This document shows, one piece after another, positions 26,464-36,638 of a stretch of DNA of 64,000 nt. Source of the stretch: Klebsiella aerogenes KCTC 2190 (GTDB taxonomy: Bacteria; Pseudomonadota; Gammaproteobacteria; Enterobacterales; Enterobacteriaceae); assembly GCF_000215745.1 (NCBI RefSeq), contig NC_015663.1, positions 4,436,780-4,500,779 on the forward strand, read 5' to 3'. Position 1 is the first letter of the stretch; each line of letters opens with the position of its first letter. Both the position numbers and the translations under genes were made by a program. The notes beneath the pieces are model-generated. The model was not told where the DNA came from and made no database searches. It saw only the letters and a list, made by a program, of their open reading frames with translations.

Positions 26464-26569
26464 CGTTGGCGACATATTTATTGATTTGTTATCCCACCGA
26501 ATACGGCAGGATAACTATGCGTTAGAAAAGTTATGCTTTCTGCTGTGGCGGGTAATGGTCAGAAGGAGA

Positions 26570-26634
26570 AACTGGCGCTGTAAGCCGCGCCAGTTCTGAG
26601 GTTAGCGATGGTTGCCTGACGCCATCAGGCAACC
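26570..26634. terminator. Two hairpins between convergent regulator and mppA genes
   Basis: The first hairpin has arms AACTGGCGC and GCGCCAGTT (26570-26595). The second has arms GGTTGCCTGA and TCAGGCAACC (26610-26634). Both stems are perfect, but neither has a clear T-run. They lie between two converging genes and may end transcription from both sides, or belong to a repeat family. Confidence 0.4.
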
Positions 26635-26642
26635 GCTACTGA

Positions 26643-28259
26643 TTAATGCTTCACAATATACATCGTGCGGCTGTAGGCCACGTCTTCCGGATTGGTGATC
26701 GGGTATCCTTTTAACCACGGCTTGATCAGGCGGCCGTTGGTATACTGATATATCGGCGCAATAGGCGCTTTGGCCATGATGATTTTCTCTGCCGCATTGT
26801 AATCATCGTTACGCGCTTTTTCCGAGGTTTCCTGCGCCGCCTGGATGAGGATCTTATCGTATGCCGGATCGTTAAAGCGCGAGATATTACCGCTATGAGT
26901 AGAAGTGAGTAGCGACAGGAAAGTCGACGGCTCGTTGTAATCCCCTACCCACGATGCGCGGATAACGTCAAAATTACCGGTATTACGGCTATCGATATAG
27001 GTCTTCCACTCCTGGTTTTGTAGCTTCACATCCACACCAAGGTTTTTCTTCCACATCGATGCCACGGCGATGGCGATTTTCTGGTGATTTTCCGACGTGT
27101 TGTACAGCAGCGTCAGCTTCAGCGGACGGTCCGGGCCATATCCTGCCGCCGATAGCAGCGCTTTAGCCTGGGCATTAAGCTCGGCCTGGCTCATGCTTTC
27201 AAACTGCGAAGGCTGCGGGGTAAAGCCTGCGGTGACGTCAGGGGTGAACCGCCAGGCCGGTTTCTCACCGGTACCGAGGATTTTCTCCGCCATAATCCGC
27301 CGGTCGATGGTCATGCTTAACGCCAGACGCACGCGCTCATCGGCGGTTGGCCCTTTCTGGGTATTGAAAGCGTAATAATAGGTACCTAACTGCGGCGGCG
27401 TGTAGACCTGTCCGGGAATATCCTTCAGTAGCTTCTGATACATATTTTTCGGGAAGGATTCGGTGATATCAATATCACCCGCCAGATAACGTTTGGTCGC
27501 CGAAGATTCCTGGTTAATCGGCACGAAAGTCACCTGCTTAATCACCGTTTTGGCGTTATCCCAGTATTGTGTATTCGGCACGACAACCAGCTTCTCATTC
27601 ACCACCCGGTCTTTCAGCACATAGGCACCGTTGCCGATAAGGCTGCCCGGGCGCGTCCAGTTAGCGCCGCTTTCGACGTTAGCTTTCTGCACCGGGTAGA
27701 ACGCAAAGCTGGCGGTCAGGTTGCTGAACCACGGCAGCGGTTTATCCAGCTGCACGCGCAGCGTGTGGGCATCGACCGCCGTCACCCCGAGGGTGTCCGG
27801 CGCCGCTTTACCATCAATAATATTTTGCGCATTACTGATACCCGCTAAGGCGGCAAACCAGGCGAATGGCGAGGTGGTTTTCGGATCCACCAGCCGCTGC
27901 CAGCTATAGACGAAATCCTGCGCCGTCACCGGGGTGCCGTCGGACCAGCGCGCGTTATCACGCAGGGTAAAGGTCCAGACGCGGTTATCGTTGCTCTGCC
28001 AGCGGGTCGCCACGCCAGGGATGATATTGCCCTTCGCGTCCTGGTTCACCAGCCCTTCGAACAGATCGCGGATAACCTGAATTTCCGGCAGGCCGACGGC
28101 TTTAGCGGGATCTAATGAAGCGGGCTCGTCTTTTATATGGCGTACCAGCTGCTGTTTTTCAGCTAATACGGTTCCCGGAGGCACGTCCGCCGCCCAGGCA
28201 AGAGAAGAAACGCTGGCTAACCACAGCGCGCCGCATGTCAATGTGACAGGATACTTCAT
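26643..28259 (-). CDS. mppA: Periplasmic murein tripeptide-binding protein MppA
   Basis: A 538-residue family 5 solute-binding protein. A signal peptide (cleavage after LAWA) precedes the typical RHIKDEPASLDPAKAVGL start, YSWQRLVDPKTTSPFAW and GNGAYVLKDRVVNEKLVV. It delivers the murein tripeptide L-Ala-D-Glu-meso-Dap to the oligopeptide permease for recycling. Its neighbours mpaA (which cuts the Dap bond) and ycjG (which epimerises Ala-Glu) complete the recycling path. It resembles OppA, but the length and the conserved enteric neighbourhood favour MppA. Confidence 0.92.
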   Translation of the reverse strand: MKYPVTLTCGALWLASVSSLAWAADVPPGTVLAEKQQLVRHIKDEPASLDPAKAVGLPEIQVIRDLFEGLVNQDAKGNIIPGVATRWQSNDNRVWTFTLRDNARWSDGTPVTAQDFVYSWQRLVDPKTTSPFAWFAALAGISNAQNIIDGKAAPDTLGVTAVDAHTLRVQLDKPLPWFSNLTASFAFYPVQKANVESGANWTRPGSLIGNGAYVLKDRVVNEKLVVVPNTQYWDNAKTVIKQVTFVPINQESSATKRYLAGDIDITESFPKNMYQKLLKDIPGQVYTPPQLGTYYYAFNTQKGPTADERVRLALSMTIDRRIMAEKILGTGEKPAWRFTPDVTAGFTPQPSQFESMSQAELNAQAKALLSAAGYGPDRPLKLTLLYNTSENHQKIAIAVASMWKKNLGVDVKLQNQEWKTYIDSRNTGNFDVIRASWVGDYNEPSTFLSLLTSTHSGNISRFNDPAYDKILIQAAQETSEKARNDDYNAAEKIIMAKAPIAPIYQYTNGRLIKPWLKGYPITNPEDVAYSRTMYIVKH

Positions 28260-28447
28260 GAGATCCCCTTTTAAATGAACAAACCAGTGCTGGCAGAGCG
28301 ATAATTATTTGTTTCCCCACCTGAAATTGCAAACGGCTTATGATAGAAAATTGACATGACGAGTTTTTTCGCCAGAGAGGGAAAGCGTTTGATTCCGGGA
28401 CGCTTTTCTACAACACTGCTAACAATAACCTGATGACAGGATACCCT

Positions 28448-29161
28448 ATGCCCGTTTCACGCCCTCGCCCCCTGCGCGGCGCTTTCCCGCCAGGCACGCA
28501 ACGTTACGGCCAGTCGCATCTCGGCGCGCCGTTGCTGTGGTTCCCCGCTCCGCTGGCTGATAGCCGCAGCGGTCTGATTATCGCCGGCACGCACGGCGAC
28601 GAAAACTCGTCGATCGTCACCCTCTCCTGCGCGTTGCGCACGCTGAAACCGGAGCTACGTCGCCATCACGTCGTTCTCACAGTCAACCCCGATGGCTGTC
28701 AGTTAGGGCTACGCGCCAACGCCCGCGGCATCGATCTCAACCGTAACTTTCCGGCCGCTAACTGGAAGGCGGGAGAAACGGTGTATCGCTGGAATAGCGC
28801 CGCGGAAGAGCGCGATGTAGTGCTGCTGACCGGTGAAAAGCCAGGTTCGGAACCCGAAACCCAGGCGCTGTGCCAGCTGATCCACCAGATCCACCCGGCG
28901 TGGGTGGTCTCCTTCCACGATCCGCTAGCCTGCATTGAAGACCCCGGCCACAGCGAGCTTGGACAATGGCTCGCCGGGGCTTTTAATTTACCGATGGTGG
29001 GCAGCGTCGGTTACGAAACGCCAGGCTCTTTCGGCAGCTGGTGCGCCGATATCGGCCTGCCGTGCATTACCGCCGAATTTCCGCCGGTCTCCGCCGACGA
29101 AGCGACTGAAAAGTACCTCGCGGCGATGACCGATTTACTGCACTGGCACACTCACAGATGA
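28448..29161 (+). CDS. mpaA: Murein peptide amidase A
   Basis: A 237-residue zinc carboxypeptidase of the M14 family. It removes meso-diaminopimelate from the murein tripeptide in the cytoplasm. Zinc ligands His49 and Glu52 (THGDEN) and His157 (SFHDP) and the catalytic Glu210 (TAEFPP) are present. The start ATG at 28448 has an AGGA site upstream, and the protein then begins like E. coli MpaA; an ATG five codons upstream lacks a site. The last ten bases overlap the convergent ycjG gene. Confidence 0.93.
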   Translation: MPVSRPRPLRGAFPPGTQRYGQSHLGAPLLWFPAPLADSRSGLIIAGTHGDENSSIVTLSCALRTLKPELRRHHVVLTVNPDGCQLGLRANARGIDLNRNFPAANWKAGETVYRWNSAAEERDVVLLTGEKPGSEPETQALCQLIHQIHPAWVVSFHDPLACIEDPGHSELGQWLAGAFNLPMVGSVGYETPGSFGSWCADIGLPCITAEFPPVSADEATEKYLAAMTDLLHWHTHR

Positions 29162-30117
29162 AGCATGCCGGTGCTGAACTTCAGCGCCGGTTCCACATCT
29201 ACCGCCAGCCAGGTCGGGCCATCGAGATCCGCAAAACGGGCCAGCGGCGCCAGCGGCAGCGCGGCGGAAATGGCCCGTGAAGTACAAAGCATACAGCCCA
29301 GCATCCTCTTATAACCCAGCCGTTCAGCCTCCTGCGCCAACAGCAATGCCTCGGTCAGACCACCGGTTTTATCCAACTTAATGTTGACCATTTCGTAGCG
29401 ACCCTGCAGCGCCGGTAGGCTTTCCCGCGTATGACAGCTCTCATCGGCGCAGATCGGCAGCGGATGAATGAAGTTTTCCAACGCCTCATCCGCGCCGGCC
29501 GGTAACGGCTGCTCCAGCATCGCCACGCCGAGATCGGCCAAAAGCTGACAGCGCGCCGCCAGACCTTCGCCACGCCACGCTTCATTAGCATCAACGATCA
29601 ACGTCGCCTGCGGCACCGCGTCGCGAATAGCAACCAGCCGCTCGCTAATCAAATGATCGTCGAGCTTGACCTTCAGCAGCCGCGCGCCTTTCTCCCACAG
29701 CGCGGCGGCGCTGGCCGCCATCTGTTCCGGCGTGCCGATTACCACGGTTTGCGCCGTCACGACTTCGCGCGGCAGATTGACGCCAAGCAGCTGCGGCAAC
29801 GTTTTCCCCGCGCGGCGCGCCTCCAGATCCCACAACGCGCAGTCGACGGCGTTGCGCGCGGCCCCAGCCGGCAGTAGCTGTTGCACTTGCTCGCGGGTAG
29901 CGCCGCGCTCAAGCTGCTCGCCGATCGCCATAATCTGCGCCATCACCGAGGCGATGCTTTCCCCGTAGCGCGGATAAGGCGTACATTCTCCGGCCCCTTT
30001 TACCCCATCCTCTTCTATTTCCACCACCACGACTTTGGCCTCGCTGCGGCTGCCGCGAGAGATAACAAACGGCGTGTGAAGCGGCCATGATTCTTCAAAA
30101 ACTCGAAGGTTGCGCAT
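29152..30117 (-). CDS. ycjG: L-Ala-D/L-Glu epimerase
   Basis: A 321-residue enolase-superfamily enzyme that converts L-Ala-D-Glu from recycled murein to L-Ala-L-Glu, which peptidases can hydrolyse. The catalytic KxK motif (LLKVKLDD), metal-binding Asp and Glu (IVDANEAW, LEQPLP) and CADES are visible, with MVNIKLDKTGG carrying the second catalytic Lys. It is convergent with mpaA, sharing ten bases, and divergent from tpx, as in other enterics. Confidence 0.92.
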   Translation of the reverse strand: MRNLRVFEESWPLHTPFVISRGSRSEAKVVVVEIEEDGVKGAGECTPYPRYGESIASVMAQIMAIGEQLERGATREQVQQLLPAGAARNAVDCALWDLEARRAGKTLPQLLGVNLPREVVTAQTVVIGTPEQMAASAAALWEKGARLLKVKLDDHLISERLVAIRDAVPQATLIVDANEAWRGEGLAARCQLLADLGVAMLEQPLPAGADEALENFIHPLPICADESCHTRESLPALQGRYEMVNIKLDKTGGLTEALLLAQEAERLGYKRMLGCMLCTSRAISAALPLAPLARFADLDGPTWLAVDVEPALKFSTGMLHL

Positions 30118-30219
30118 TCCCTGGGCCTCTTAGGTAAATGTTAAATAGAGTTTGCCGTGTTGCTGGCTGATGTCATACACTAACTACGACGTTAACTATA
30201 TGTAAACAGGAAGATAACC

Positions 30220-30726
30220 ATGTCGCAAACCGTACATTTCCAGGGTAACCCAGTGTCCGTTCAGGGCTCCATTCCGCAGGCTGGCGCGAAGGCGCAGCCG
30301 TTTACGCTGGTCGCCAAAGATCTCTCTGACGTCACGCTGAGCCAATACGCTGGTAAACGTAAAGTACTGAATATTTTCCCAAGCATCGATACCGGCGTCT
30401 GCGCGGCATCGGTTCGCAAATTCAACCAACTGGCTTCTGAGCTGAACAACACCGTGGTGCTGTGCATCTCCGCTGACCTGCCGTTCGCGCAGTCCCGTTT
30501 CTGCGGCGCAGAAGGCCTGAGCAATGTGGTCACCCTGTCCACCCTGCGCGCGCCGCAGTTCCTGGCAGATTATGGCGTTGCTATCTCCGCAGGCCCGCTG
30601 GCTGGTCTGGCTGCACGCGCAGTCGTTGTTATCGATGAAAACGACCAGGTGGTATACAGCCAGCTGGTTAACGAAATCACCGAAGAGCCGGATTACGATG
30701 CGGCGCTGGCTGCGCTGAAAGCGTAA
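30220..30726 (+). CDS. tpx: Thiol peroxidase Tpx
   Basis: A 168-residue atypical 2-Cys peroxiredoxin that reduces alkyl hydroperoxides using thioredoxin. The peroxidatic Cys61 ([10 protein letters not shown]) and resolving Cys95 (SRFCGAEG) are present. The sequence is almost colinear with the E. coli protein. The start follows an AGGAAGAT ribosome site. It is a single-gene unit closed by a good terminator. Confidence 0.97.
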   Translation: MSQTVHFQGNPVSVQGSIPQAGAKAQPFTLVAKDLSDVTLSQYAGKRKVLNIFPSIDTGVCAASVRKFNQLASELNNTVVLCISADLPFAQSRFCGAEGLSNVVTLSTLRAPQFLADYGVAISAGPLAGLAARAVVVIDENDQVVYSQLVNEITEEPDYDAALAALKA

Positions 30727-30746
30727 TCGCTTCCCTTCTGTTATCA

Positions 30747-30771
30747 AGCCTCCTTCAACGGGGGCTTTTTT
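30747..30771 (+). terminator. Rho-independent terminator after tpx
   Basis: Stem AGCCTCC paired with GGGGGCT (one G-T pair), a six-base loop and then a run of six T. It begins about 20 bases after the tpx stop and overlaps the 3' end of the convergent AbrB-family gene. Confidence 0.8.
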
Positions 30772-31822
30772 CTTTGCGCGGCGCATAGCGCGAAATTAAC
30801 CGCGCGGTGGCCGGGCCGGTGAGCAATATGGTAAACAGGCGCAGCGTTTGCATCGCCATGATAAAAGACATATCCGCCCGGGTACCGACGGCGATTATCG
30901 CCACCGTATCCAGACCGCCGGGGCTAGTCGCCAGATAGGCGGTGAGAAAATCCAGCGCCAGCAGGTGCGTTAACGCTAAAGCCATCAGCGCGCACAGCGC
31001 GATCAAGCCGACGATGGCGGCGATGATTTGCGGTAGCGTCTTCAGCGCCAGCATAAAAATCTCGCGATTAAACTGCAGGCCAACCGTCCAGCCGAGCGCG
31101 GTATAGGCCAGCACCAGTAACCATTCCGGCAGCTCCAGCAATAGCACGCCTTCGCCCTGTGCCAGCGCGCCGGCCACCATCGGTAATAACATTGCCCCGG
31201 AAGGGATGCGTAAACGTAACCCCAACCAACCGGCGACCGCGGTCAATAGCAACGTTAACGGTAGATTAAAAGTCAGCGGCGGGAACCAGACGATCTGCTG
31301 GGTCATTTCCTGCGCCTCGCCGCCGAGCGCGAAACGCACCACCATTACCGCCGCGCCGACCACGAACAGTACCCGCAGATACTGCATCAGGGCCACCAGA
31401 CGAACGTCGGCGCCATACTCTTGCGCCATCACCACCATCGCCGAAGCGCCGCCCGGCGAGCTTCCCCACGCGCCGGTTGCCCCGGGTAGCGAACTGTAAC
31501 GCACCAGCAGCCAGCCGGTCAGCGCGCTGATAGCCAGCGTGGAAAGGAGGATAATCAACACCAACGCCCAGTTGGCGGCCAGAACGCCGAAAATAGACGG
31601 GGTTAGCGCGCGGGCGATCATACAGCCGATGATAGCCTGAGCGGAGATGAAGAATGGACGAGGGAGACGAATCGTGGCGCCGCGCAGACTAAGGGTAATT
31701 CCGGCGATAAGCGGGCCAAGCAGCGGCGCAGCGGGAAGATGGAGCCGGAACAGCACAAAGGAGAGCACGGCGGAGAGTGCCAGTAATATCATCCACTGAG
31801 GCCAATCCCGTTGCTTCGCCAA
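30755..31822 (-). CDS. AbrB-family inner membrane transporter
   Basis: A 355-residue membrane protein with about ten hydrophobic segments in two similar halves, as in the AbrB duplication family (PF05145, often mislabelled ammonia monooxygenase). Typical stretches are AAPLLGPLIAGI, LPGATGAWGSSPGGASAMVV and the second-half counterpart TSPGGLDTVAII. The transported compound is unknown. It sits between tpx and tyrR, where E. coli K-12 has no such gene, so it is an extra gene in an otherwise conserved block. Confidence 0.8.
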   Translation of the reverse strand: MAKQRDWPQWMILLALSAVLSFVLFRLHLPAAPLLGPLIAGITLSLRGATIRLPRPFFISAQAIIGCMIARALTPSIFGVLAANWALVLIILLSTLAISALTGWLLVRYSSLPGATGAWGSSPGGASAMVVMAQEYGADVRLVALMQYLRVLFVVGAAVMVVRFALGGEAQEMTQQIVWFPPLTFNLPLTLLLTAVAGWLGLRLRIPSGAMLLPMVAGALAQGEGVLLLELPEWLLVLAYTALGWTVGLQFNREIFMLALKTLPQIIAAIVGLIALCALMALALTHLLALDFLTAYLATSPGGLDTVAIIAVGTRADMSFIMAMQTLRLFTILLTGPATARLISRYAPRKEKSPR

Positions 31823-31925
31823 CCGTCACCTTCCCGGAAAAAGAATAATAAAATAAGTATATACAGAGATATCGCTGAAAAAACGCTGAAAATCGCGGCC
31901 GCGCCGAGCCGGCCGCACCGGTGAT

Positions 31926-33467
31926 TTATTCTTCGCCTTTCTTCTGGCTCAGACCATACTCGCGCAGCTTGTTAGCAATCGCGGTATGCGAAACGCCGAG
32001 ACGTTTGGCTAATTTACGCGTGCTGGGGAAGCTGCGATACAACTGGGTCAATACCGAACGCTCAAAGCGGCGGGTAATATCGTCGAGCGATCCTTCCATC
32101 GCCTCTTCACCTACCGGCAGCGACGACACATCGTGATCTGGCAGCAGAATATCCTGCGGGCGCAGTTCGAAGCCCTCGAGCTGGGTTAACGCGCGGTACA
32201 CTGCGTTTTTCAACTGACGCACGTTGCCCGGCCAGCTATAGCGGGTCAACACGGTATTAAGGTCAGCGGAGAGTTTTGGCCGCGGGATGCCCTGCTCATC
32301 GGCAAAGCGCGCGACGAACAGTTCGGTCAACGGCATGATATCCTGAGGACAATCACGCAGCGGCGGCAGGTTCAGCGTCAGCACATTCAGACGATAATAA
32401 AGATCTTCGCGGAACAGCCCTTTCTGCACCAGCTCAACGAGATTTTTTTGCGTCGCGCAGATAACCCGGACATCGACATGTACTTCGTGATCTTCACCGA
32501 CGCGACGGAAAGTGCCATCGTTGAGAAAGCGCAACAGCTTCGTTTGCATGCCAGGCGACATTTCGCCGATCTCATCCAGCAGCACAGAGCCGCCGTTGGC
32601 CTGCTCAAAGAAACCTTTTTTCCCCTGCGACGCATCGCCGAACAGCTCGCTCTCCACCGCGTTTTCCGGAATCGAACCGCAGTTCAGCGCCAGATAAGGT
32701 TTGCTGGCGCGCGGGCTGGCCAGATGGCAGGCATGGGCCAGCAGATCTTTACCGGTACCCGTATCGCCGACAATCAGCAACGGGGCGCTGAGCATCGCCA
32801 GCTTGCGGGCCTGTTCAACAACGTGGCGCATTTTCGGCCCAACGGCGAGGATCTGGCTAAAGGCGCTGGTATCCTGGGTCGTCAGCGTTTGCAGTTGACG
32901 CCCCATACGTACGGTGGAGCGCAACATCACCACGGCGCCGGTCAGCACACGCTCGGCGTGTTCGCCTTCCAGATACACCGGCGTCACTTCCAGCATAAAG
33001 TTTTGGCCATTAACGACCACATGCTCGGTATGCGACTCCAGCGGGTTGCCTTCCAGCCAGCGCTGCAGGTTGAAATCAGTAATGAGTTGCGCCACCGGAT
33101 GGCTGCGTAAGCGTGCCTGAGTTTGACCAAACAGTTGGCAGCTGGCCGGGTTGGCAAGCTCTACTTTGCCTTTGGCATCGAGCGACAGCACCGGTTCCGG
33201 CATTGCCACCAGCAGCGCGCTCAGCGCCAGATGTTCCCGCTCTGACGGCATCCACGCCACGGTACGAACATCGGTTACGCCGGAGATACGGCGGATTTCC
33301 GCCATTAAACTGCTGAAACTGGCGAACTCCAGCTCGGCGAAATTAAGGTAGATTCGGCCAATCGGGTCGATATCGATACCGCGCAGGTCAATACCGCGCA
33401 GCACCAGCAAATCGAGTAATTCACGGGTCAGACCAAGACGGTCCTGACAAAAGACTTCCAGACGCAT
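31926..33467 (-). CDS. tyrR: Transcriptional regulator TyrR
   Basis: A 513-residue regulator of aromatic amino acid synthesis and transport. It has an N-terminal ACT-like domain (MRLEVFCQDRLGL), a PAS domain (about 80-190), an AAA+ module with Walker A GDTGTGKD and a GSVLLDEIGEMS motif, and a C-terminal helix-turn-helix (RKLAKRLGVSHTAIANKL). The start giving MRLEVF matches E. coli; an ATG four codons upstream has no better site. The sigma54-contact GAFTGA motif is absent, as is normal for TyrR. Confidence 0.96.
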   Translation of the reverse strand: MRLEVFCQDRLGLTRELLDLLVLRGIDLRGIDIDPIGRIYLNFAELEFASFSSLMAEIRRISGVTDVRTVAWMPSEREHLALSALLVAMPEPVLSLDAKGKVELANPASCQLFGQTQARLRSHPVAQLITDFNLQRWLEGNPLESHTEHVVVNGQNFMLEVTPVYLEGEHAERVLTGAVVMLRSTVRMGRQLQTLTTQDTSAFSQILAVGPKMRHVVEQARKLAMLSAPLLIVGDTGTGKDLLAHACHLASPRASKPYLALNCGSIPENAVESELFGDASQGKKGFFEQANGGSVLLDEIGEMSPGMQTKLLRFLNDGTFRRVGEDHEVHVDVRVICATQKNLVELVQKGLFREDLYYRLNVLTLNLPPLRDCPQDIMPLTELFVARFADEQGIPRPKLSADLNTVLTRYSWPGNVRQLKNAVYRALTQLEGFELRPQDILLPDHDVSSLPVGEEAMEGSLDDITRRFERSVLTQLYRSFPSTRKLAKRLGVSHTAIANKLREYGLSQKKGEE

Positions 33468-33538
33468 AGGAGTTTTCACCCTAAAAAGGCCAATGACGGA
33501 TGAATGATAGGACAGATATGGGCTTACGTGAAGATAGC

Positions 33539-33556
33539 TGTCAACAATTATTGACA
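33539..33556. promoter_or_regulatory. Putative TyrR box upstream of tyrR
   Basis: TGTCAACAATTATTGACA is a perfect inverted repeat with a six-base spacer. It matches the architecture of the TyrR box (TGTAAA-N6-TTTACA) with one substitution per arm, and it lies 72 bases upstream of the tyrR start. E. coli tyrR is autoregulated through such a site, so the same is likely here. Confidence 0.65.
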
Positions 33557-33651
33557 GTATGACGGAAAAATGGGCTTTATGCCGTAAAGTTATGCGGGCA
33601 TTTCTTTTGCGTTATGGCTCGCATGGCACAGAGGGCGCTGGGCGCCAGGGG

Positions 33652-33818
33652 TTTTCCCGGAGGCGGCGCGTTGCGCCTTCTCCGGGCTACCAAATCGCAA
33701 AGCGCTGTAGCCCCGGTAAGCGGCAGCGCCACCGGGGGATCCAGCGTGGTGAAGACATTAAAGGCAGGTCGCACGAACCGTAGGCCGGGTAAGGCGCAGC
33801 CGCCACCCGGCATTTACG
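33652..33818. repeat. Cluster of three REP-like palindromes upstream of tyrR, after ycjF
   Basis: Three GC-rich imperfect hairpins lie between the ycjF 3' end and the tyrR promoter side. They sit at about 33654-33692 (GGAGGCGGCGCGTTGCGCC type), 33707-33740 (CCCCGGTAAGCGGCAGCGCC type) and 33778-33814 (TAGGCCGGGTAAGGCGCAGC type). The composition and CCGG-rich arms are those of enterobacterial REP/BIME elements, which bind DNA gyrase or stabilise mRNA ends. Confidence 0.7.
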
Positions 33819-33828
33819 CTTGCCGACG

Positions 33829-34890
33829 TTAATTCTCCGCGCCGGTTTTGCTTTTCTGCAGCGTCTCTTTTAACTGGCCGATCAGTTCGCGGCGGAAATC
33901 GCCGAGCCGCGGTTTATCATCCGCGATCCACGGTAGCGGACGACACAGCTCCATCGCCTTAATCCCCAGGCGGGCGGTCAACAATCCGGCGCCAATACCC
34001 TGGGCGGCGCGCGCCGACAAGCGGGCCGCCAGATCCTGCGACATCCAGTCCATTCCGACTTCGCGCACCAGTTCGCTGGCGCCGGCAAAGGCGATATTCA
34101 GCAAAACCAGGCGGAATAAACGCAGGCGGCTATAATAGCCAAGTTCAATACCGTAGAGGGTGGCGATACGGTTAATCAATCGCAGGTTACGCCAGGCGAT
34201 AAACGCCATATCCACCAGCGCCAGCGGGCTGACGGCGATCATCAGCGTCGATTCCGCCGCCGAGCGGCTGATTTCCCGCCGCGCCTGCGCATCCAGCACC
34301 GGCTGCACCAGTTGCGCGTACAGGCTCACCACTTCGCGATCGTTTTGCGTTTCATGGATCGCCGCATACCAGCGCTGCAGCGCCGGATGCGATTGATCCA
34401 GCCCGGCCTGCTGCGCCAGTTTCTCACAGAACGCGCGCCCTTTGCCCACCGCGTGGCTATGCATCAGATCCCGCGCTTCATCGCGTTCGTGCGCGCGCTG
34501 GCGCAGACGCCACAGGCGACGCCATTCGGTCGCTACCGACCCCACGCCCGCGCCGACAATCAGCGCCCCGGCCGCGCAGCCGCCAAGCGCAATCCAGTCC
34601 TGAGTCTGCCAGGCCGTCACCGTCCACTGCACGCCCTGCGCCACCACGCTAATACCAAAAATTGCCAGCCCGGCACTAACCATCCGCCGCCACAGGCTGC
34701 GTTTCGGGCGCAGTACCGATTCCACCACCGCTTCGGCGGCCCCCTCCTCTTCAGCAACCATTTCAGGCAGCATCGGAGAGAAGGTTTGCGCATCCGCCGC
34801 GTCAAAGGCGCGGGCCGATTTTAAGGTCTGGCTCTTTTCCGTTTCCAGTGGGCCATCGAAATCGATCCGCGGTTTTATCGGCTCGCTCAT
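33829..34890 (-). CDS. ycjF: Inner membrane protein YcjF (UPF0283)
   Basis: A 353-residue protein with two adjacent membrane segments (about residues 70-90 and 100-120), a charged cytoplasmic middle region and a C-terminal domain with [21 protein letters not shown]. It matches the YcjF family by length and by the start [15 protein letters not shown]. It overlaps the upstream ycjX by four bases (ATGA), so the two are translationally coupled. The function is unknown; the pair is induced with envelope or heat stress genes in E. coli. Confidence 0.92.
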   Translation of the reverse strand: MSEPIKPRIDFDGPLETEKSQTLKSARAFDAADAQTFSPMLPEMVAEEEGAAEAVVESVLRPKRSLWRRMVSAGLAIFGISVVAQGVQWTVTAWQTQDWIALGGCAAGALIVGAGVGSVATEWRRLWRLRQRAHERDEARDLMHSHAVGKGRAFCEKLAQQAGLDQSHPALQRWYAAIHETQNDREVVSLYAQLVQPVLDAQARREISRSAAESTLMIAVSPLALVDMAFIAWRNLRLINRIATLYGIELGYYSRLRLFRLVLLNIAFAGASELVREVGMDWMSQDLAARLSARAAQGIGAGLLTARLGIKAMELCRPLPWIADDKPRLGDFRRELIGQLKETLQKSKTGAEN

Positions 34891-36284
34891 CGCAATTTAT
34901 CTCCAATCAAAAATTCCAGCGCCGCGTCAAGGCGTATATGCGGCAGCGGTTTATCGACATCCATCGCTCTCGGGCGGAAGTTCTCAAACTGGAAGCCCTG
35001 CTGTTCCCAGAAGGCCTGGCCCGGCAGTCGCGCCGGCACCTCCCCCGGGAAAATGGTAAGCGGTTGCCCATCGCTCAGACGATCGCCGCGCAGCGCTGGG
35101 ATCTTCTCACCATTAACCTCGATAAGCCCGCCCTGGGTAGCCTGAATGGACGCCAGCCCCAGACAATCCATGCTGATGCCTTCAAAGGCGGCATTCTGCC
35201 AGGCGTCCTGAATCAGTTGCTGAAGTAGCGACACCATGTTGCCGTGCTGATCGACGGTCACGTGATCGGCTTTAGTGGCGGCAAACAGTAGCTTGTCAAT
35301 AACCGGTGAAAACAGGCGTCGGAACAGCGTTCGCTGGCCGTAATGGAAGCTTTGCATCAACTGGGTCAGCGCCAGACGCATATCATTAAACGCCTGCGGC
35401 CCGCTGTTTAACGGCTGCAGACAGTCCACCAACACAATCTGGCGGTCAAAACGCAGGAAGTGGTCTTTATAAAAGCCTTTCACCACTTTCTCGCAGTAGT
35501 ATTTGAAACGTTCGCGCAGCATTCCGGCATTGGTGTGTTTATCCGCCTGCGCCAGCCTGGCTTCGCCAATCGCATCGACATCCGGCCAGGGGAAGAACTG
35601 CAGCGCCGGGGCTCCCGCCATGTCGCCGGGAAGCACAAACCGCCCCGGCTGAATAAAGTGCAACCCCTCGCGCTTGCAGGCGTGCAGATAATCGGTCCAG
35701 GCGGCGGCGATCTCCGCCAGCCGGGTTTCGTCGGCGGGCGCCAGCGGATCGAGCCCATCACACAGCTGCCGCCAGCGGGCAGACCACTCCCCGCGCTGCC
35801 CCTGCAACAGCCCTGTCATTTGCCGCGACCAGCTTAAATAATCCTGCGCCAGCATCGGCAGGTCGAGCAACCATTCTCCCGGATAATCCACGATTTCCAG
35901 ATACAGGGTTGAAGTGTCTTTGAAATGACGCAGCAGGGAGTCGTTGGAGCGATAACGCAGCGCAAGGCGAATTTCGCTCACCCCACGGGTCGGCGTCGGC
36001 CAGGCCGGGGGCTGGCCATAAAGCTGCGCCAGGCCTTCATCATAGGTAAAACGCGGAATGCCGAAATCACGCTGCGGAACCCGTTTAACGCCCAACAGGC
36101 GTTCTTCGCGCGCCGCGCTCAGCAGCGGCAGTCGCGCCCCGGCGTGGATATTCAGCAGTTGATTAACCATCGCGGTGATAAAAGCCGTTTTGCCGCTGCG
36201 GCTGAGTCCGGTCACGGCAAGACGTAAATGCCGGTCAACCCCGCGGTTGACCAGCGCATTGAATTCAGTTTTGAGTCGCTTCAT
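34887..36284 (-). CDS. ycjX: P-loop protein YcjX
   Basis: A 465-residue YcjX/DUF463-family nucleotide-binding protein. The Walker A motif [10 protein letters not shown] lies near residues 25-34. [17 protein letters not shown] is the probable Walker B/switch region, and TKADHVT serves as a specificity motif. There is no membrane segment. It is encoded just downstream of pspD and upstream of ycjF, and its association with the phage-shock locus is conserved across enterics. The role is unclear. Confidence 0.92.
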   Translation of the reverse strand: MKRLKTEFNALVNRGVDRHLRLAVTGLSRSGKTAFITAMVNQLLNIHAGARLPLLSAAREERLLGVKRVPQRDFGIPRFTYDEGLAQLYGQPPAWPTPTRGVSEIRLALRYRSNDSLLRHFKDTSTLYLEIVDYPGEWLLDLPMLAQDYLSWSRQMTGLLQGQRGEWSARWRQLCDGLDPLAPADETRLAEIAAAWTDYLHACKREGLHFIQPGRFVLPGDMAGAPALQFFPWPDVDAIGEARLAQADKHTNAGMLRERFKYYCEKVVKGFYKDHFLRFDRQIVLVDCLQPLNSGPQAFNDMRLALTQLMQSFHYGQRTLFRRLFSPVIDKLLFAATKADHVTVDQHGNMVSLLQQLIQDAWQNAAFEGISMDCLGLASIQATQGGLIEVNGEKIPALRGDRLSDGQPLTIFPGEVPARLPGQAFWEQQGFQFENFRPRAMDVDKPLPHIRLDAALEFLIGDKLR

Positions 36285-36389
36285 CGCCAGTCCGTTATGC
36301 CCAGAAGGAATGTCGTTTAATGATAAGCTATTTAGATGGGGATAATCAGGGCCAATATAAAGCGCGCCGGTATTCCTCCCCCTGAGGAA

Positions 36390-36608
36390 TTATTTCATGC
36401 CGCGGGCAAAACGATTGGCCAGCCGACTGAGCAGCGGCTCAAGCGCTACCGCCAGCAACATTTTCAGCGGCCGACGCGCCACCGATTTCACCGCCCAACC
36501 GGCAACGCCCGCCGGGCCGTATCGCAGCGCGGTCAGTAGCACCAGCTTACCGGCGATCTTAAGACCCGGTTTCACTTTTTGCCCTGCCTGTTGCCATTTC
36601 ATATTCAT
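36390..36608 (-). CDS. pspD: Phage shock protein D
   Basis: A 72-residue small membrane-associated protein, starting [17 protein letters not shown] and containing [10 protein letters not shown], nearly identical to E. coli PspD. It is the last psp gene here: no pspE rhodanese follows, and ycjX comes next after 105 bases. The precise role of PspD is unknown. Confidence 0.92.
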   Translation of the reverse strand: MNMKWQQAGQKVKPGLKIAGKLVLLTALRYGPAGVAGWAVKSVARRPLKMLLAVALEPLLSRLANRFARGMK

Positions 36609-36638
36609 GCGTTGCCTCGTTGGTTACATGGAAAAATT

